Source: Harmonia axyridis
Taxonomy: Eukaryota > Arthropoda > Insecta > Coleoptera > Coccinellidae
Length of the DNA stretch: 64,000 bases
Reading direction: 5' to 3'
Assembly (NCBI RefSeq): GCF_914767665.1
Contig: NC_059504.1
Location: 9,860,501-9,924,500 of the forward strand
The notes beneath the pieces are model-generated. The model worked only from the letters and a program-made list of their open reading frames with translations. It did no database searches and was not told the origin of the DNA. How positions within the stretch are numbered: the first letter of the stretch is position 1; each line of letters starts with the position of its first letter. A program made the translations under genes and the position numbers. This document shows positions 47,766-60,007 of this stretch, piece after piece.

Positions 47766-47893
47766 AACAATTCATGATGAATTGCCAAACCTTACTCTGA
47801 ACCGAAATGTAACCACAGTTTGATATTCTCAACTGTCAAACATAGACAACAACCATCGAAAATTTTCAAACAGCTGAAAAAACACCCTTTTTT
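47766..47893 (-). mobile_element. 5' terminal fragment of a DD41D-related element
   Basis: Read on the minus strand: GGGTGTTTTTTCAGCTGTTT near 47890, then GGTTTGGCAATTCATCATGA at 47797-47774. The latter is identical to the leader just before the start codon in DD41D copies 1 and 3. No transposase follows. Lies in the 669-bp host intron. Confidence 0.55.
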
Positions 47894-47990
47894 CCTATTA
47901 GAAAACCTATAATAAAAAATTCAAATCGTTATCTTCCAGTTTGACTGAAAGATAACTTATTAATATCTCATTCTACCACTGATTATTACA

Positions 47991-48161
47991 TTATTGTAAG
48001 GTGAAATTTGATTTCAGGGTTGTTACTGAGTATATTTATTGTTTACGATATGAACTATCATTTGATAGGCAACGTTTCGGGCAGTGCTCTTCTTCAAGCC
48101 TGTAAAATATATAAAAAACATACTAAATAACAAAGTGAAATCAAATTTCACCTTACAATAA
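47991..48161. mobile_element. 171-bp MITE with perfect 26-bp inverted termini
   Basis: The left terminus 47991-48016 starts TTATTGTAAGGTGAAATTTG; the right terminus 48136-48161 is its exact complement. Between them, on the minus strand, lies CTTGAAGAAGAGCACTGCCC followed by GAAACGTTGCC (48099-48069), a phrase resembling hairpins in Penelope-like elements. Sits in the short host intron, about 65 bp before the acceptor. Confidence 0.75.
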
Positions 48162-48225
48162 AAAGTGAACAGGGTAAATAATTAAATCAATAGATTATTA
48201 CACTATTGTATTGTTAACTTTTCAG

Positions 48226-48378
48226 GGTCCACATTCAAATCCTTGGAAGCAAGAATTTCAGCAATAGAACGTCAGCTAAAATCTGACTTTCCTCTGCCTC
48301 CAGCTGTAGAAGATCTCAAACGCCAAGTCGATGCTTTTAGAGAAAAACTAGAAACCTCGGAAAACTTGAGCTGGCTGG
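48226..48378 (+). CDS. host gene, exon 3 visible (coiled-coil-like)
   Basis: 153 nt between acceptor TTAACTTTTCAG (ends 48225) and donor GTGAGT (48379). Phase 1 on both sides. Translation: GSTFKSLEARISAIERQLKS, DFPLPPAVEDLKRQVDAFRE and KLETSENLSWLG. Two amphipathic, charged helices broken by a Pro-rich turn suggest a short coiled coil. The spacing of hydrophobic residues (LEARISAIERQL; VEDLKRQVDAFREKL) fits heptads. The preceding intron is 669 bp, the following one 13.1 kb. Confidence 0.9.
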
Positions 48379-49382
48379 GTGAGTTCCATAATGAAGCTAT
48401 CATCTACTTTTCAGCTCAATGGATATATTAGTTTTATCAATCTACGAGATCTGTAGATGTATGAACTGTATGGATCTGTGAGCTATATTGTTATCAGTTA
48501 GTTAGAAATTTAACCTATTTACTCTCAAGGTTTTTGCTATAGAAACAATCAATAACTATAAACTTTACATATGAACACACAAATGAAGAAACAATCACAA
48601 TATTGTAAGAAAGTTTTGTAGCCATAATATTTCTCGAAGAAGTGATCACTATTGGCTACAAAGATCTTGTGGTTAAACACCTTAAGACTTTTTTTGGGAC
48701 CACTTGAAATATGAGGTCTATGTTAAATATTCCACAATCGATTCAAGAAATTGATTAAGATAATTGCGCGAGAGTACCAACAATTTACCCGTTTTTTTAT
48801 ATCAAAATGAAAAAATTCAATGAAAAATTGTTTTTCGGCAACCGTCCAGGAATTTTGTCTATTCGTTAAAAAAAACCCTATTTTCCGGACTTGTTACGTA
48901 AATTACTATTCTCTATTTCAGTATCGTAATGAGTTCATTACAGTTCTAAAAACAGTGCTGTTATGAACTCATTACAGTATGTTTTCAGTAATATTTTTCG
49001 TTCTGTGGTTGTCTACACAGACTTCCAATCCCATCAAAATTCAACACACGTTAAATTGTCAATATAATATAATTTGGATACAGTGAAATGATTTACAACT
49101 TTATTCAAAGTTTCTCTTGATTCTGGTGGTGTTAAATCGATTTTGTCAGACATAATTCACGAATTCAATGCGTAATTATACATAATTTCAAAATTCGAAA
49201 CGTACGATTCAAATTGAAATTCCGTAAACTGTCAATTTTCGTAACAGTCACACCAACTGCCAAGATACAATACAAATGTCACTAGGATGTATAATCTGGA
49301 TTTTTCATTGAATTTCAACAATATTTCACAAAACTTGACTGAAATAGAGAAAATATCGTCTAATACTCGTTGCAGAAGGCAA
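48379..49382. other. intron sequence with a small inverted repeat
   Basis: Start of the 13.1-kb intron. AATGAGTTCATTACAG (48930-48945) and CTGTTATGAACTCATTACAG (48958-48977) are complementary across 12 bp. No gene recognised. Confidence 0.5.
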
Positions 49383-49453
49383 TTCCAACACTCATGCGTT
49401 CGAAGACTCGCTCCTTCGTCGCTCGTTTTCGAATTTCGCATTCATGTTGGAAT
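49383..49453. repeat. imperfect foldback with GC-rich loop
   Basis: TTCCAACACTCATGCGTTCG (49383 on) pairs imperfectly with CGAATTTCGCATTCATGTTGGAA (ends 49453). The loop reads GACTCGCTCCTTCGTCGCTC. Probable dispersed repeat of unknown class. Confidence 0.6.
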
Positions 49454-49642
49454 AGGATCCCATTCTACAACTTGGTTTAGAATATACTACAAGTATTCTG
49501 TTATGTTGAAACCCATTTAGAATTTCACAGGTTTTTTATATTCATTTCGTAGATTTCCTACAGGTATTTCATTTCAGGAAATATTGACATTTTTTATATA
49601 TTTTCATGTCAAATGCAATGGACTTCGCATTCATATCACTTC

Positions 49643-49898
49643 TAGTTAAATTTTTGTTGAAGCTACACCTGAATACAATTTCATGATTGACATAATTCGC
49701 ACTGAACACCGTTTTTTCGATATTTTTTTTACGCAACATCGAAATTAATTATCTTCATTTCTCCCATATTCCACGGCTCTCACCCCAAACTGTTCAATCC
49801 CATCAAAACATTGATCGACACATCAATTACCCAGACTAAGTTAAATATGTCCTGACATGAAACAGCATCCTAAACCAGATAGCGAATTATAAATAATA
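49643..49898 (+). repeat. 256-bp direct repeat, left copy
   Basis: Begins TAGTTAAATTTTTGTTGAAG and ends GCGAATTATAAATAATA, directly abutting the DD41D element. About 95% identical by eye to 50833-51086 on the other side, same orientation. Confidence 0.9.
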
Positions 49899-50832
49899 AA
49901 GGGTGTTTTTTTTAGAGCTATAGAACTTTAAATTGCAATAAAACAACGATGGATTATATGATGAATTTTATTTATCCCCAAGATAATCTTGTAGCATTAC
50001 ATTTCAAATATGATTTCTGGCATATGACCGCCACAGCTGGTTCGGATGTATCCCAATCTGGATGTCCAATTTTCGATGACTTGTTTCAACATTTGTGGCC
50101 GTATATCGGCAATAACACGGTGAATGTTGTCTTCCAAATGGTCAAGGGTTTGTGGCTTATCCGTATAGACCAATGACTTTTCATAGCCCCACAGAGAGTA
50201 GTCTAGCGGTGTTAAATCACAAGATCTTGGAGGCCAATTCACAGGTCCAAAACGTGAAATTAGGCGGTCACTAAACGTGACTTTCAATAAATCGATTGTG
50301 GCACGAGCTGTTTGACATGTTGCGCCGCCTTGTTGGAACCACAGCTCCTGGACATCATGGTTGTTCAATTCAGGAATGAAAAAGTTAGTAATCATGGCTC
50401 TATACCGATCACCATAGACTGTAACGTTCTGGCCATCATCTTTTTTGAAGAAGTACGGACCAATGATTCCACCAGACCATAAAGCGCACATAACAGTCAG
50501 TTTTTCTGGATGTAACGGTGTTTCGACTTACACTTGAGGATTAGCTTCACTCCAAATGAGGCAGTTTTGTTTGTTGACGTAGCCATTCAACCAGAAGTGC
50601 GCTTCATCGCTAAACAAAATAAAATGGACGTAGTGCGCGATATTATTTATTCCGCACAGAACCATTATTTTCGAAATGAAATTGCACTATTTGCCAGCAT
50701 TGTTCAGGCGTGAGTCTATTTATGATGAATTGCCAAACCAAACTGAGAATAAATCACTTGACAGCTGTTGAATCGGTCGTTATCTTGAACAGTAATGTTA
50801 AAATTATATACCTCGAAAAAAAAAACACCCTT
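49899..50832 (-). mobile_element. DD41D (rosa-like) mariner, internally deleted copy 3
   Basis: 934 bp between TA dinucleotides (49897-49898, 50833-50834). Termini AAGGGTGTTTTTTTTAGAGC and, at the other end, the complement of AAGGGTGTTTTTTTTTTCGA. On the minus strand the N-terminal piece (ATG near 50723) is joined to LFSDEAHFWLNG (50605 region) at the same deletion junction as copy 1. A TAA (about 50529) interrupts the frame. Then come 164 codons (50491-50000): WSGGIIGPYFFKKDDGQNVT, WFQQGGATCQTARATI (second catalytic Asp changed to Gly), DLTPLDYSLWG (third Asp kept) and GGHMPEIIFEM. Inactive. Flanked by 256-bp direct repeats. Confidence 0.9.
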
Positions 50833-51086
50833 TAGTTACATTTTTGTTGAAGCTACACCTGAATACAATTTCATGATTGACATAATTCGCCCTGAACATC
50901 GTTTTTTCGATATTTTTTTACGCAATATCGAAATTAATTATCTTCATTTCTCCCAAATCAACAGCTCCCACCCCAAACTGTTCAATCCCATCAAAACATT
51001 GATCGACACATCAATTACCCAGACTGAGTTAAATATGTCCTGACATGAAACAGCATCCTAAACCAGATAGCGAATTATAAATAATA
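50833..51086 (+). repeat. 256-bp direct repeat, right copy
   Basis: Starts TAGTTACATTTTTGTTGAAG and ends GCGAATTATAAATAATA. Differs from the left copy by about a dozen substitutions and one T-run length change. Confidence 0.9.
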
Positions 51087-52100
51087 TAACGATAACGGAT
51101 GATTAATCAATTTTCTGTTTTGTAATAACCAAAATTACAATTGCCAGCCCTTGTGATGATACTCGAACAGAGACGAGAAACGCTGATGATTACACAGCTC
51201 ATGGGACGCTTTGAGTGTTCCAGTAATTACAAAAGGTTTCGCTTTGATCTGTGAACACACGTATTATAATCAGGAGTTTCCTGGATGGTACACTCCATTA
51301 ATTCCACGAAAATCTTTGTGTCCTATTGAAAGCGAGCTCCTACAAGAAAACGTCAAGGGAAGTTCTCTCTTTTAAGACCTACTCAGAAAGTTGTAATTAT
51401 GTTTGAGTTGTTGAATCAAAATTGTATACCTACATTTTACATTCCGATATTCCATTAAGGGTATTTTCATTGGCGCCGGTTCTCATTCGCACAACTACCT
51501 TGACTACAAAGGAAATCGAAAGCACAATTACAATCTAACGGACTCGCGCTTCTGGAGAGATCTATGAATAAATTTATAGGCCTTGCATTGATAAATGCCG
51601 TGCGGAATTCAATTTTCGACAAATGAATAAAAGGGGATTCATTCTTTGCTGAGTGAAACTGCAAGAATACACTGAACATCGAAATTTATGGAATCACTCA
51701 AAGTTGTGTTAAAAGTGTTTCGAACAGAAAATGAAGTATAGTTCTATTCAAGATCATTGAGAATGATATGTCCAGAAACAATGTAGGTTATTCTGGGAAT
51801 GAGACAGTTTAGATTTTATACAGCCTGATCACATAGTTTGCAAGGTTCATGATGTTACACATTGGAGCCATCCCAGATGCTGGATTTCATCTCTCGTTAT
51901 GCTACTGGAAGGTCAGAATAGCTCAATTGTAAAGTAACCCCTTAACAGTAATCAGTAAACAACAAAGATCGATGAAGAAGAGAAGATGTGAAAAAGGGTC
52001 AAAAACCTAAAAACATGATCAACACAGTCGTCTGTCATAGAGGACAATGGAAATGTTCATTTGGTTTTTGTTTTTTCATGTAAACAATTTTAGTTACTCA
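51087..52100. other. intron sequence, nothing recognised
   Basis: No gene recognised. Confidence 0.5.
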
Positions 52101-53180
52101 AATATTGTTCGAGTTCGAGGAAATTCAAAGTTGATGTTTAGTTGTTAAAATGCTTTCACGGAATTTATCGCCAGCTAAGTGAATTTGAAAGAGGTCGAAT
52201 TGTTGGTCTACGGGAAACGGAGTTGTCATTTCGAGAAATCGCTATTCGTACGAACAGATACTGTTATGGGATGTTGTCAAGCGTGGTTTGATAATGCCCA
52301 AAATCGAAGAAGAGTAGGCACCGGACTTCGAAGGGACAAGAATGAAGTAGAGATCGACGTTTAAGGCTTATGGCCATTAGAGACCGATTTGCGACAACTC
52401 GATCTTTGGCTGATGAGTAATTAGGACAACAAGGCCATCTTGTAACTTTCCAAACGGTTTACCGCCGGATAAGGTCTTTTGGACTTCAGCATTATCGACC
52501 CCATTTTGTGTTACCTCTGACGGTTGAGCATCGCCGGCAACGATTACAGTGGTGCCGAGAACATCAACATTGGAATGTGGAATGGCAGCAGGTCGTTTTC
52601 TGATGAATCTCGATTCTCTTTAGGTGCACATGATGGTCGAAGAAGGGTTAGACGACATCGGGGAGAAAGACGTGAACTTCAGTTTGATCTTGAGCATCAT
52701 GTACATCGAAGAGTAGGCGTTATGGTTTGAGGTGCTATTGCACATGCAAGTAGGTCACCTTTAGTCTTTATTCGAGGTAACATGAGAGCGCTGCGTTACC
52801 TTCAAGAAATAGTGGAGCCATATGTTTTCCCTTACTTTAACCGGCTCGAGAATCCAATATTTCAGCAAGATAATGCCCGACCTTATGTTGCCATTGTTAG
52901 TTTAAACTTTTTCGAAGCGACCCATGTGAATATTTTACCATGGCCGCCTAGATACCCCATAGAGCATGTTCGGAACATCATGGGTGGAAGGCTTGGAAGT
53001 TTACCTCAGCCCCCACGGTTTTTGGAGTCTCTGAGACATGCAGTACAGGTAGTTTGTGATAATATCCCTCAAGAAAAAATACACCATATAAATTGCATCA
53101 ATGTGTTGGGGAGTGTTTAGATAGTCGCGGTGGACAAACACATTATTAACAAGGTTATTGAAAAATATTGTAAACAAAAT
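52101..53180 (+). mobile_element. Tc1-like (DD34E type) element, decayed but nearly co-linear
   Basis: Transposase pieces in several frames: YRQLSEFERGRIVGLRET-like near 52165-52215, CHFEKS in a shifted frame, then FSDESRFSLGAHDGRRRVRR (52603 region, first Asp in SDES). A TGA replaces Trp after GVMV. A 112-codon frame (52782-53117) has LQEIVEPYVFPYFNRLENPI, FQQDNARPYVAIVSLNFFEA (second Asp) and WPPRYPIEHVRNIMG (Glu kept; four residues of the usual SPDLSPIEH deleted), ending INVLGSV. It provides the empty-site reference for the foldback insertion at 20999 (single TGTACA near 52700). Ends not clearly delimited. Confidence 0.85.
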
Positions 53181-54054
53181 TATCGAACAAATTCACACAT
53201 ATTTTACCTAAATCGGATCATTCTCACTATGATAATTAAAGCCTTGTTTTTCATGCCAGAATAATGGATTTCTTTGTACTATACCTTATATCTTATATCT
53301 AGTAGGTAAATCATGATGCGAAAATGTCAGTTTGAATTTCCTTTTTTTTCAATATCGTTTTCTCTGAAAAACAATGATGAATGTGAGCTACCCTCCAATA
53401 TTCATCTCAATCGTTCTTCATATCGATTATCGAACCATCAGAAACTTTCTCCTGAAACCGAACTTTACAGACATAGATCATTATTTCCACGTTCAAATAT
53501 TTCCCTCAACGATCCCATAGGCTTTAAGATTTCCCCGAAGCAACAAACCAGCCCGGTAGGGGAGAGCTAATTACAATTCATTTGGTGGCATTAGACGTTA
53601 ACGTTTACCAATCTATTCTCCATAATTTCATACAAATTGGAGGATCCGAGATACCTCCGTCGTCGAACGCCAAGTTTTCCTCGTATTATAAATCGGCTTC
53701 AAACTGGGCACAAAAGCAGCTCAACTCAATTCGCTGAAGCTTTATCCTCGATAAATTCCTTTCATCATCAATTTCCAGGTAGAGGGTGAATCGCATCGGT
53801 AATTATATGAAGCCAAATTGAATAAACTGAATTTCGACCGAAACATCGAATAGATTTCGGCTTAGATCGCAGAATTATGAAGATGCTGTATCAGGATATC
53901 CCTCTACGCGAATTGCGTGAGTTGTTGATTCCTATTTTGCAGCGGTTGTTCTTGTTTCCCGAACGATTCGCTCATTTCATCACGATATTTGTGATTTTCG
54001 AATATTGACCTGGGAATGGTTTTACGCATCTTCAAGGGTGCCGGTGTCAGAAAA
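53181..54054. other. intron sequence, nothing recognised
   Basis: No gene recognised. The frame at 53313-53570 is without a motif. Confidence 0.45.
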
Positions 54055-54320
54055 AGATATAGCTTACGACAACGTCAAGCGAAAACGGTCGTGGTCGAAA
54101 CGCGGTGAACCGGCGGTAATGGTGTCCAAGCTAGGATTGACGGCCAGAAAGGTTTTGCTGTATGTTTGGAGGGATTGGTAGATGATTAGGAAGCAATCAT
54201 CCAGCAGCGACCAGATTTGGCCAACAGGAGAGGAATTGTGTTTCATCAGGACAAGGCCAGGCCACAAAAAATATATTCGAGAAAGAATACTAACCGTTTT
54301 GCGACTGGAGAAATATGGAA
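54055..54320 (+). mobile_element. mariner remnant of a third lineage
   Basis: Translation in broken frames gives YDNVKRKRSWSKRGEPAVMV, GLTARKVLLYVWRDW and ANRRGIVFHQDKARPQ, with HQD as the second catalytic Asp. This is the KRSWSKRGEPA/GLTARKVLL pattern of another mariner lineage, distinct from both families above. The segment between the two blocks is deleted. No termini found. Confidence 0.75.
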
Positions 54321-57300
54321 TACATTGAAGGTGCTGGAGAAGCTATTTTATTAGCGTATTCTGCTGAAATCTTAAAAGAGTACCTTCATATTTATGATCA
54401 AAATATTTTATCTTACGAGCTTGTTTCTTTGTTTGCAATTAGAAGCAAGAGTGTAAATCAACATATATGATTTAAAATAGAAAGGTTGATCGGGTATGTA
54501 GTCAAATAAACAAAAACTAGTTATTATATATGATGTTTATCAAAATGAAAAATGTTCGGTATAAAACTGGATGTCAATCAATTTATTCGTATAGCCCCAG
54601 ATGTGGAATTTTAGATGATGAAAATTGCTTTAATGATCAGAATTGGCGGAGTAGAATGACTTGGTCAAAATGTCTATAGACAATGTCGAGATTTTGGTAA
54701 ACAAGATAATTCTGACAATTCCAGACACAAAAACTCCTTTGAGATTTCTTTGAGACACTCTTGGGTTCAAGTGTAGACAGCTAGTGTCTTAGTTTGCAGG
54801 ATAGAGGGCTCAATTCTCAGGGATCTAGAGATCTTCATTTCAGGCACATATACCCTAATATTATCTAATATTGACATTGACACTATGACATTAATGAACA
54901 GTTTTATGGTCTTCAAAGGTATTATTGACTCATGAATGATTGAGCGCCCAAAAATGAGGATTATAAAAAATGAGAAAGGCATTGATAGTAAGTCAGGAAC
55001 TGTTAGACGCTCGATTATCCAAATGCTTATAGCAACGCTGGAGGCCACTTAAAGCTCCATATTTCTCATCAGTGTTTCTTTGATTCTTTTGTCTTTTAGT
55101 CGCAATGAAACATTTGAATTTAATCGAAAATAGATAAATCTCCCCCGAACTTTGCACACTAGGATTGAAATAATAACAATTGAATTGTACCAATCAAATC
55201 CCTCTAGAAACAAATTTGTTATCCAACCTTTTTCATGAGCTGGGAAATCTTAATTGAAAATTTGTAGTGATGTAGGAAATTTCCGACATTTACAACGGAA
55301 ACCAGCAGAAAATATTATCCTAGTTTACCCCCATTCCTATTTTTCCTCGTGAAAAATGAAAAGGAAATGCGGTAACGAACCTTGGTTTAATATCAATAAT
55401 ATGACTCGTTTTCCGCTTTTCGCATCTCCGAATCTTTTTCTTCCAACATAAAGAATGAGCATTATAATGCATAATTCAGTGTATTTCCTCTAGAAATAGG
55501 TGAGGAAGGTAAGGCGCTACATCTTTTATGGCGCTCAGGTTGTTCATTTTCGTTTTATTGTGTTGCTCTAGTCAAAACGTCATTCGTCACTGTTATTTCA
55601 AGAAGAAGGGAACTAAAAGATGTAATCTTTGTTATTTCAGAACTGAATTTTATAAACGGAACTCTGAAGAATATTCGAGAATTAGACTGAGTATCCCATG
55701 GAATGAACCCACTGAATTTGGTCCATTTGCACTACGTGAAGATACTCATCACACAACTCAAATTTCATTACGTAACACATTTTTTTGGAAAAAATTCACA
55801 CCCTAAAAATGCTTATACTTAACCAATAACCGGCACCGATTTTTCTATAAAGGATGGAAGTCTTTTTGAATCACCCATTATTCATTAAGGCCAAACACAT
55901 CAAGTGTAACCCGAAAATTACAGTTAGAAATCATTGTTTACAAACAAACTTGATAGACGTTAAGTAGTTGCCAACATCTGATTTGAAGGCAATTGATTTG
56001 AACCTTTTTACAACGTTGTGTTCATTTTTTGTTCAATAGAGGCAGTCAACAATTCGTGATAACATCTTCATCTTGACAAAACATGACGTTTTGAAACTTA
56101 TTTGGAATGAAGTTGTCAAACTCAATCGTGTTGTCACAGTGATTGATAATTGCACTGATTGCAATCATCAGTGTAATGTTGACATGATTGGGTGAAATTC
56201 ATATGACACAAAATGACAAAATTTGATTGGTTGGTAGAACTGTCAAAAAATTTTCAACTCACTAGTATTAGGCAAATTCCTTAACGAAAAGTCTCCAATC
56301 TAGATCATCTGCACAATTGCAATTTTTTTGGTCAAATTTTCTCCTAAATACAATGGCAACCTTATAATGACTCCCATTCACTCAGCACTTGCATATCTGA
56401 GATATCTCCACCAACGTTAACAGAAAATGTTGCTGAGGATCTTCTGGCACATGCCAGTGTAGAAGTTTGAATTTTCAATATTGAAATATCATATCATATC
56501 GTATTTTGTGCATACGAGAACGAACGCTCAATAATCCCAGTGTCTAAAAATAAAAATGAAAAACTTGTTAGGCATCATTCCAAATTTCCTGCAGTGTATG
56601 AACATGTTATCTGTAATATCCGAGTAATATGATACAGATCAAAGAAAAAAAGCACATCGTTTACCCAGCTTTCCACACAAAATCAATTTGCTTCGTTCTT
56701 CCCACTTCACCACAAAGAAAATTCGAAGGAAAATTCAAAAGGAGTATGAATCATATCATAAATTTGTTCCCACAATGTCATATCAAGGGGTTGATGCGCA
56801 TACACAAACTAGCTTTGTGCAGAGCAATTCTGACGACCTTAATTTTCAATTTATATGATAAATAACATGCAAGAGATAATCTATGGAATTCTGTGCTGTT
56901 CTTAAATTCCAGAGAAAGTCTTCTTATACTGAAACCGACTAAAAAAATAATGGTGGCTCTAGCAGATATGATATTTCATATCAATATTTCAATTATACAA
57001 GGGTTGTTCATGTTTTCAGAAATTCTTTTGGAATTTTTGCAGTTTTCCTCAGTTCAAGATTTTCCTCGATAACTCTTTAAGTATAGGATTTGCTTGAGAC
57101 CCCTCTCTTTTTATACCTACGTAAAATTGACTGAATGATTAAAAAATATAAAATAATATAAAATATAAAATAAGTTTTTTCCAAAAAACTTATCATAAGA
57201 TAGGAATCTCTTTAACTTATGAACCGTTGAGCTTATACTCAAGTATTGCCGTATATTGCTGAAATTATCATCAACCAAACTATCTGATAATGCAATAATA

Positions 57301-59173
57301 TACTGGGTGTGCCGTTTGAAATAAGAAAGTAGTACTCTGTTTCCGGTATAAAAGGAAATTGTATAAATTTCCATCACAAAATTATTATTAGTTTTCCATA
57401 AACAATAGGCCATCGCGGTGAATCACCCTGTACCATACCTGTTATCATTTAGCCTTCTGCTTGCACTGAGGGACATAAATTTCGCCTTACATATAACGAA
57501 GAAATAAAATTCAATTCGGCAACGTAGCTGCTAATTTGACGTAGTAAATTGGAGGTCATTCAAGGATTTTAAGTTCATGCACCTGTTCTACCCTAGTTTG
57601 TCTATCTTCAGACAGAACATTTTCGAATTCATCTCAAACATTTTCGTGCTCTTATAATTCTATGCAACTATCAGTTCATCATCGTTGATAACGTTCCTTG
57701 ATAGTATATTACAAGTCGAGAATAAAGAATAATCAAATTATAACACCGTAGAATGACATAGTATCATTTTTGATGTAACAGCAAAAGCTACTCACGTCAC
57801 AAATTTTCTGAAAGAATCGACATCTGAGTCCCATACATACGCAAAAATATTATTTTCAACTCAATGGTTTGAAAAGTGTGCGCCTATGGTTTATGATTGT
57901 TTTGCAATTATCTCTGGCCAAGCGTTTTCATAGACTAGTTCAAGTGACTTTGGATATACTATAACTCTAAACTTCTGAAAAGTTTCAGAGAAAAAGAGAA
58001 CATTCATCATCATAGCAGGATCAAATGAAAATACACGAAACGGATTAAAAATTGTCTCCAAAAACAATTCGAGGGATTTAGAACACCACTGTACTCTGAC
58101 CACGTGATTCTTCTTAGTTTCATAATTCAATACAGCGATTATCCTAAGCATTTCCATCATAACGAACGTTGCGAAGCTATGAGATTTCGGATTTCCACAT
58201 TTTCATGGAAAAGGCTTTGAATGCAAATCCTTACAACATCCACTTCAATCTCCCTGAATATATTACATAGTAAATGCTACATCAGGGAGCGTGCTACTAA
58301 TGCAGAATAGCGGGTTACTTAAATCTCGGAAACCTGATAAGCTTTTAAGATTCTTCGCCACGAAAATATCTCTCATCGATTAAGAATGAGACGGGAATTC
58401 TGTTCAGGACCTCGGTACTGAATAAAGGATTTCATTAGGTTGTGGAAAGATATTGGCTGCCAGCGCATTTTCCATTTCTCAATTCGTTATCGTGGGGCAG
58501 ATTTCAATCAGAAATTGAATAGAATACGAGTAGTCCATGATTTTAGGGCAGCCAGACGCTACTACATATTTCCTCCTACAAATTGTGTCGATTTGAGTTG
58601 TAGAGTAATTAAATTCATAGAAAAGTCCTTTTTATTCACTTCGAAATGTTACAATACCAACCACTTATTATCCTAGCATGACTAAAGGATGATGATTCTT
58701 AATTCCATAATAAAATAATAACATTTAAACGAGTTTTAATGATTAATAGTAGAGTTCACTAGCTGAATGTTTTCTCAAATACTCTACTATGCTCATTTTG
58801 ATAGAGTAACTTTTTTCACGTTTGCTAGAAATTTAAAAAGATTTTTCGAATGGTCGAAGCTCATAGGCAGCTAGAAAGACAAACTCTCCTCGGTATAGTC
58901 AACAACAAACCAGTAGAGTAGTGAGAAGAGTAATATTGTGGAAGTGGGGGTGAGATAATCGAGAGTGCTATTCCACAGTGCTATCCATTTTGACCTGTTT
59001 ACATTTTTCTAGTAGGGGAATGATAAGCACTTTTCCACTGAACTCTAATACTAATTATTTCAATGTAAGCCAAGCTTACGAACATGATCGTTCGAAATTT
59101 TGGTATTTCTGTTAATTTTGGAACTGCAAATTCTATTTATCTAACTGAAATTTTGCATTTGAATTCACGGCAT
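54321..59173. other. long intron stretch; one gggtg...caccc repeat at 57300-57433
   Basis: No gene recognised over about 4.8 kb. ACTGGGTGTGCCGTTTGAAA (57303 on) to CACCCTGTACC (57423-57433) is probably one dispersed repeat, judged by the paired termini. Open frames of 60-93 codons (54767-55048, 55528-55806, 57117-57413, 57891-58160) show no family motif. Confidence 0.4.
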
Positions 59174-59957
59174 GGCTTGATTTTCAAGCTACTTGGCTTG
59201 AGCTTCACTCAATTTCGAGTTAAGCTCAAGTCAAGTAGTAGTTTTTCAATCTCAAGTCAAGTCACGTATTTATTCATCAAGTAAATCATATCAAGCTACT
59301 TGATTTTTGGCAGTTTTATTGTCACATCAATGAAAAAAGGATAAAATGAGAAGGAACCTTGCAAAAAATAATTCTATTTATTGAACGCATTGTATAAAAT
59401 AACCGATAATATCAACTTTGCGAAATAGAAACATAAATAGTATCACCATAAATCATAACAATAAGAAAATAATAAAAAATAAGGTTCTTAATATTGAGAA
59501 ACCTCCGGCTTTGTTTGATTTCATAATTTTCCATCCAGGATCTAAGACACATAAGGCGTTTTATAGATTTGTCGCCTAACCTATTTCGGGTTTTTGTAAC
59601 TGTAAGAGCAGCTCTGAAAAATTGTCTTTTAACAGGAGCTGAAGATGCTGGCATTGATAAAAAATTCTTAACCATTTCGGGCAAGTTTGAAAAGATATTT
59701 CTAAAACTACCAAAATCAACCAATAGATTTCATAGAAATGTGTCAAAACTACTAATAAAGTCACACTGGCGAATGCTTCAGTCTCTCGGCGCTCGAGGAA
59801 TCTCCTTATTTAATCTGAGGGCTCACGAAATTACAGAAATATATGCCGTGCGACGCCGACGCTTGCATATCAAGCTCAAGTAATATCAAGTTGCGTTTCA
59901 CGAGCTTGATTTTCAAGTCAAGTAGTTGGTTGAAATGTCAAGCTACTTGGCTTGATG
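59174..59957 (-). mobile_element. hAT remnant with subterminal CAAGT/ACTTG repeats
   Basis: The minus-strand frame 59723-59412 reads FSNLPEMVKNFLSMPASSAP, VKRQFFRAALTVTKTRNRLG and LMCLRSWMEN, the C-terminal dimerisation region of hAT transposases (usually PASSAPVERVFS...RNRL). Both flanks (59174-59300 and 59880-59957) are crowded with CAAGT, ACTTG and AAGCTACTTGGCTTGA motifs in both orientations, as in the subterminal binding arrays of hAT elements. Most of the transposase is deleted. Confidence 0.82.
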
Positions 59958-60007
59958 AATACCTATGTAGAATGCCTATTTTTAGTCTTGTATCAAATTA
60001 AATACTT

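Noticed and set aside
55528..55806. 92-codon frame starting MALRLFIFVLLCCSS, like a secretion signal
   Set aside because: The rest shows no motif or cysteine pattern I recognise, and chance hydrophobic starts are common in AT-rich DNA. Needs transcript support.
57891..58160. 89-codon minus-strand frame
   Set aside because: No motif; probably chance.
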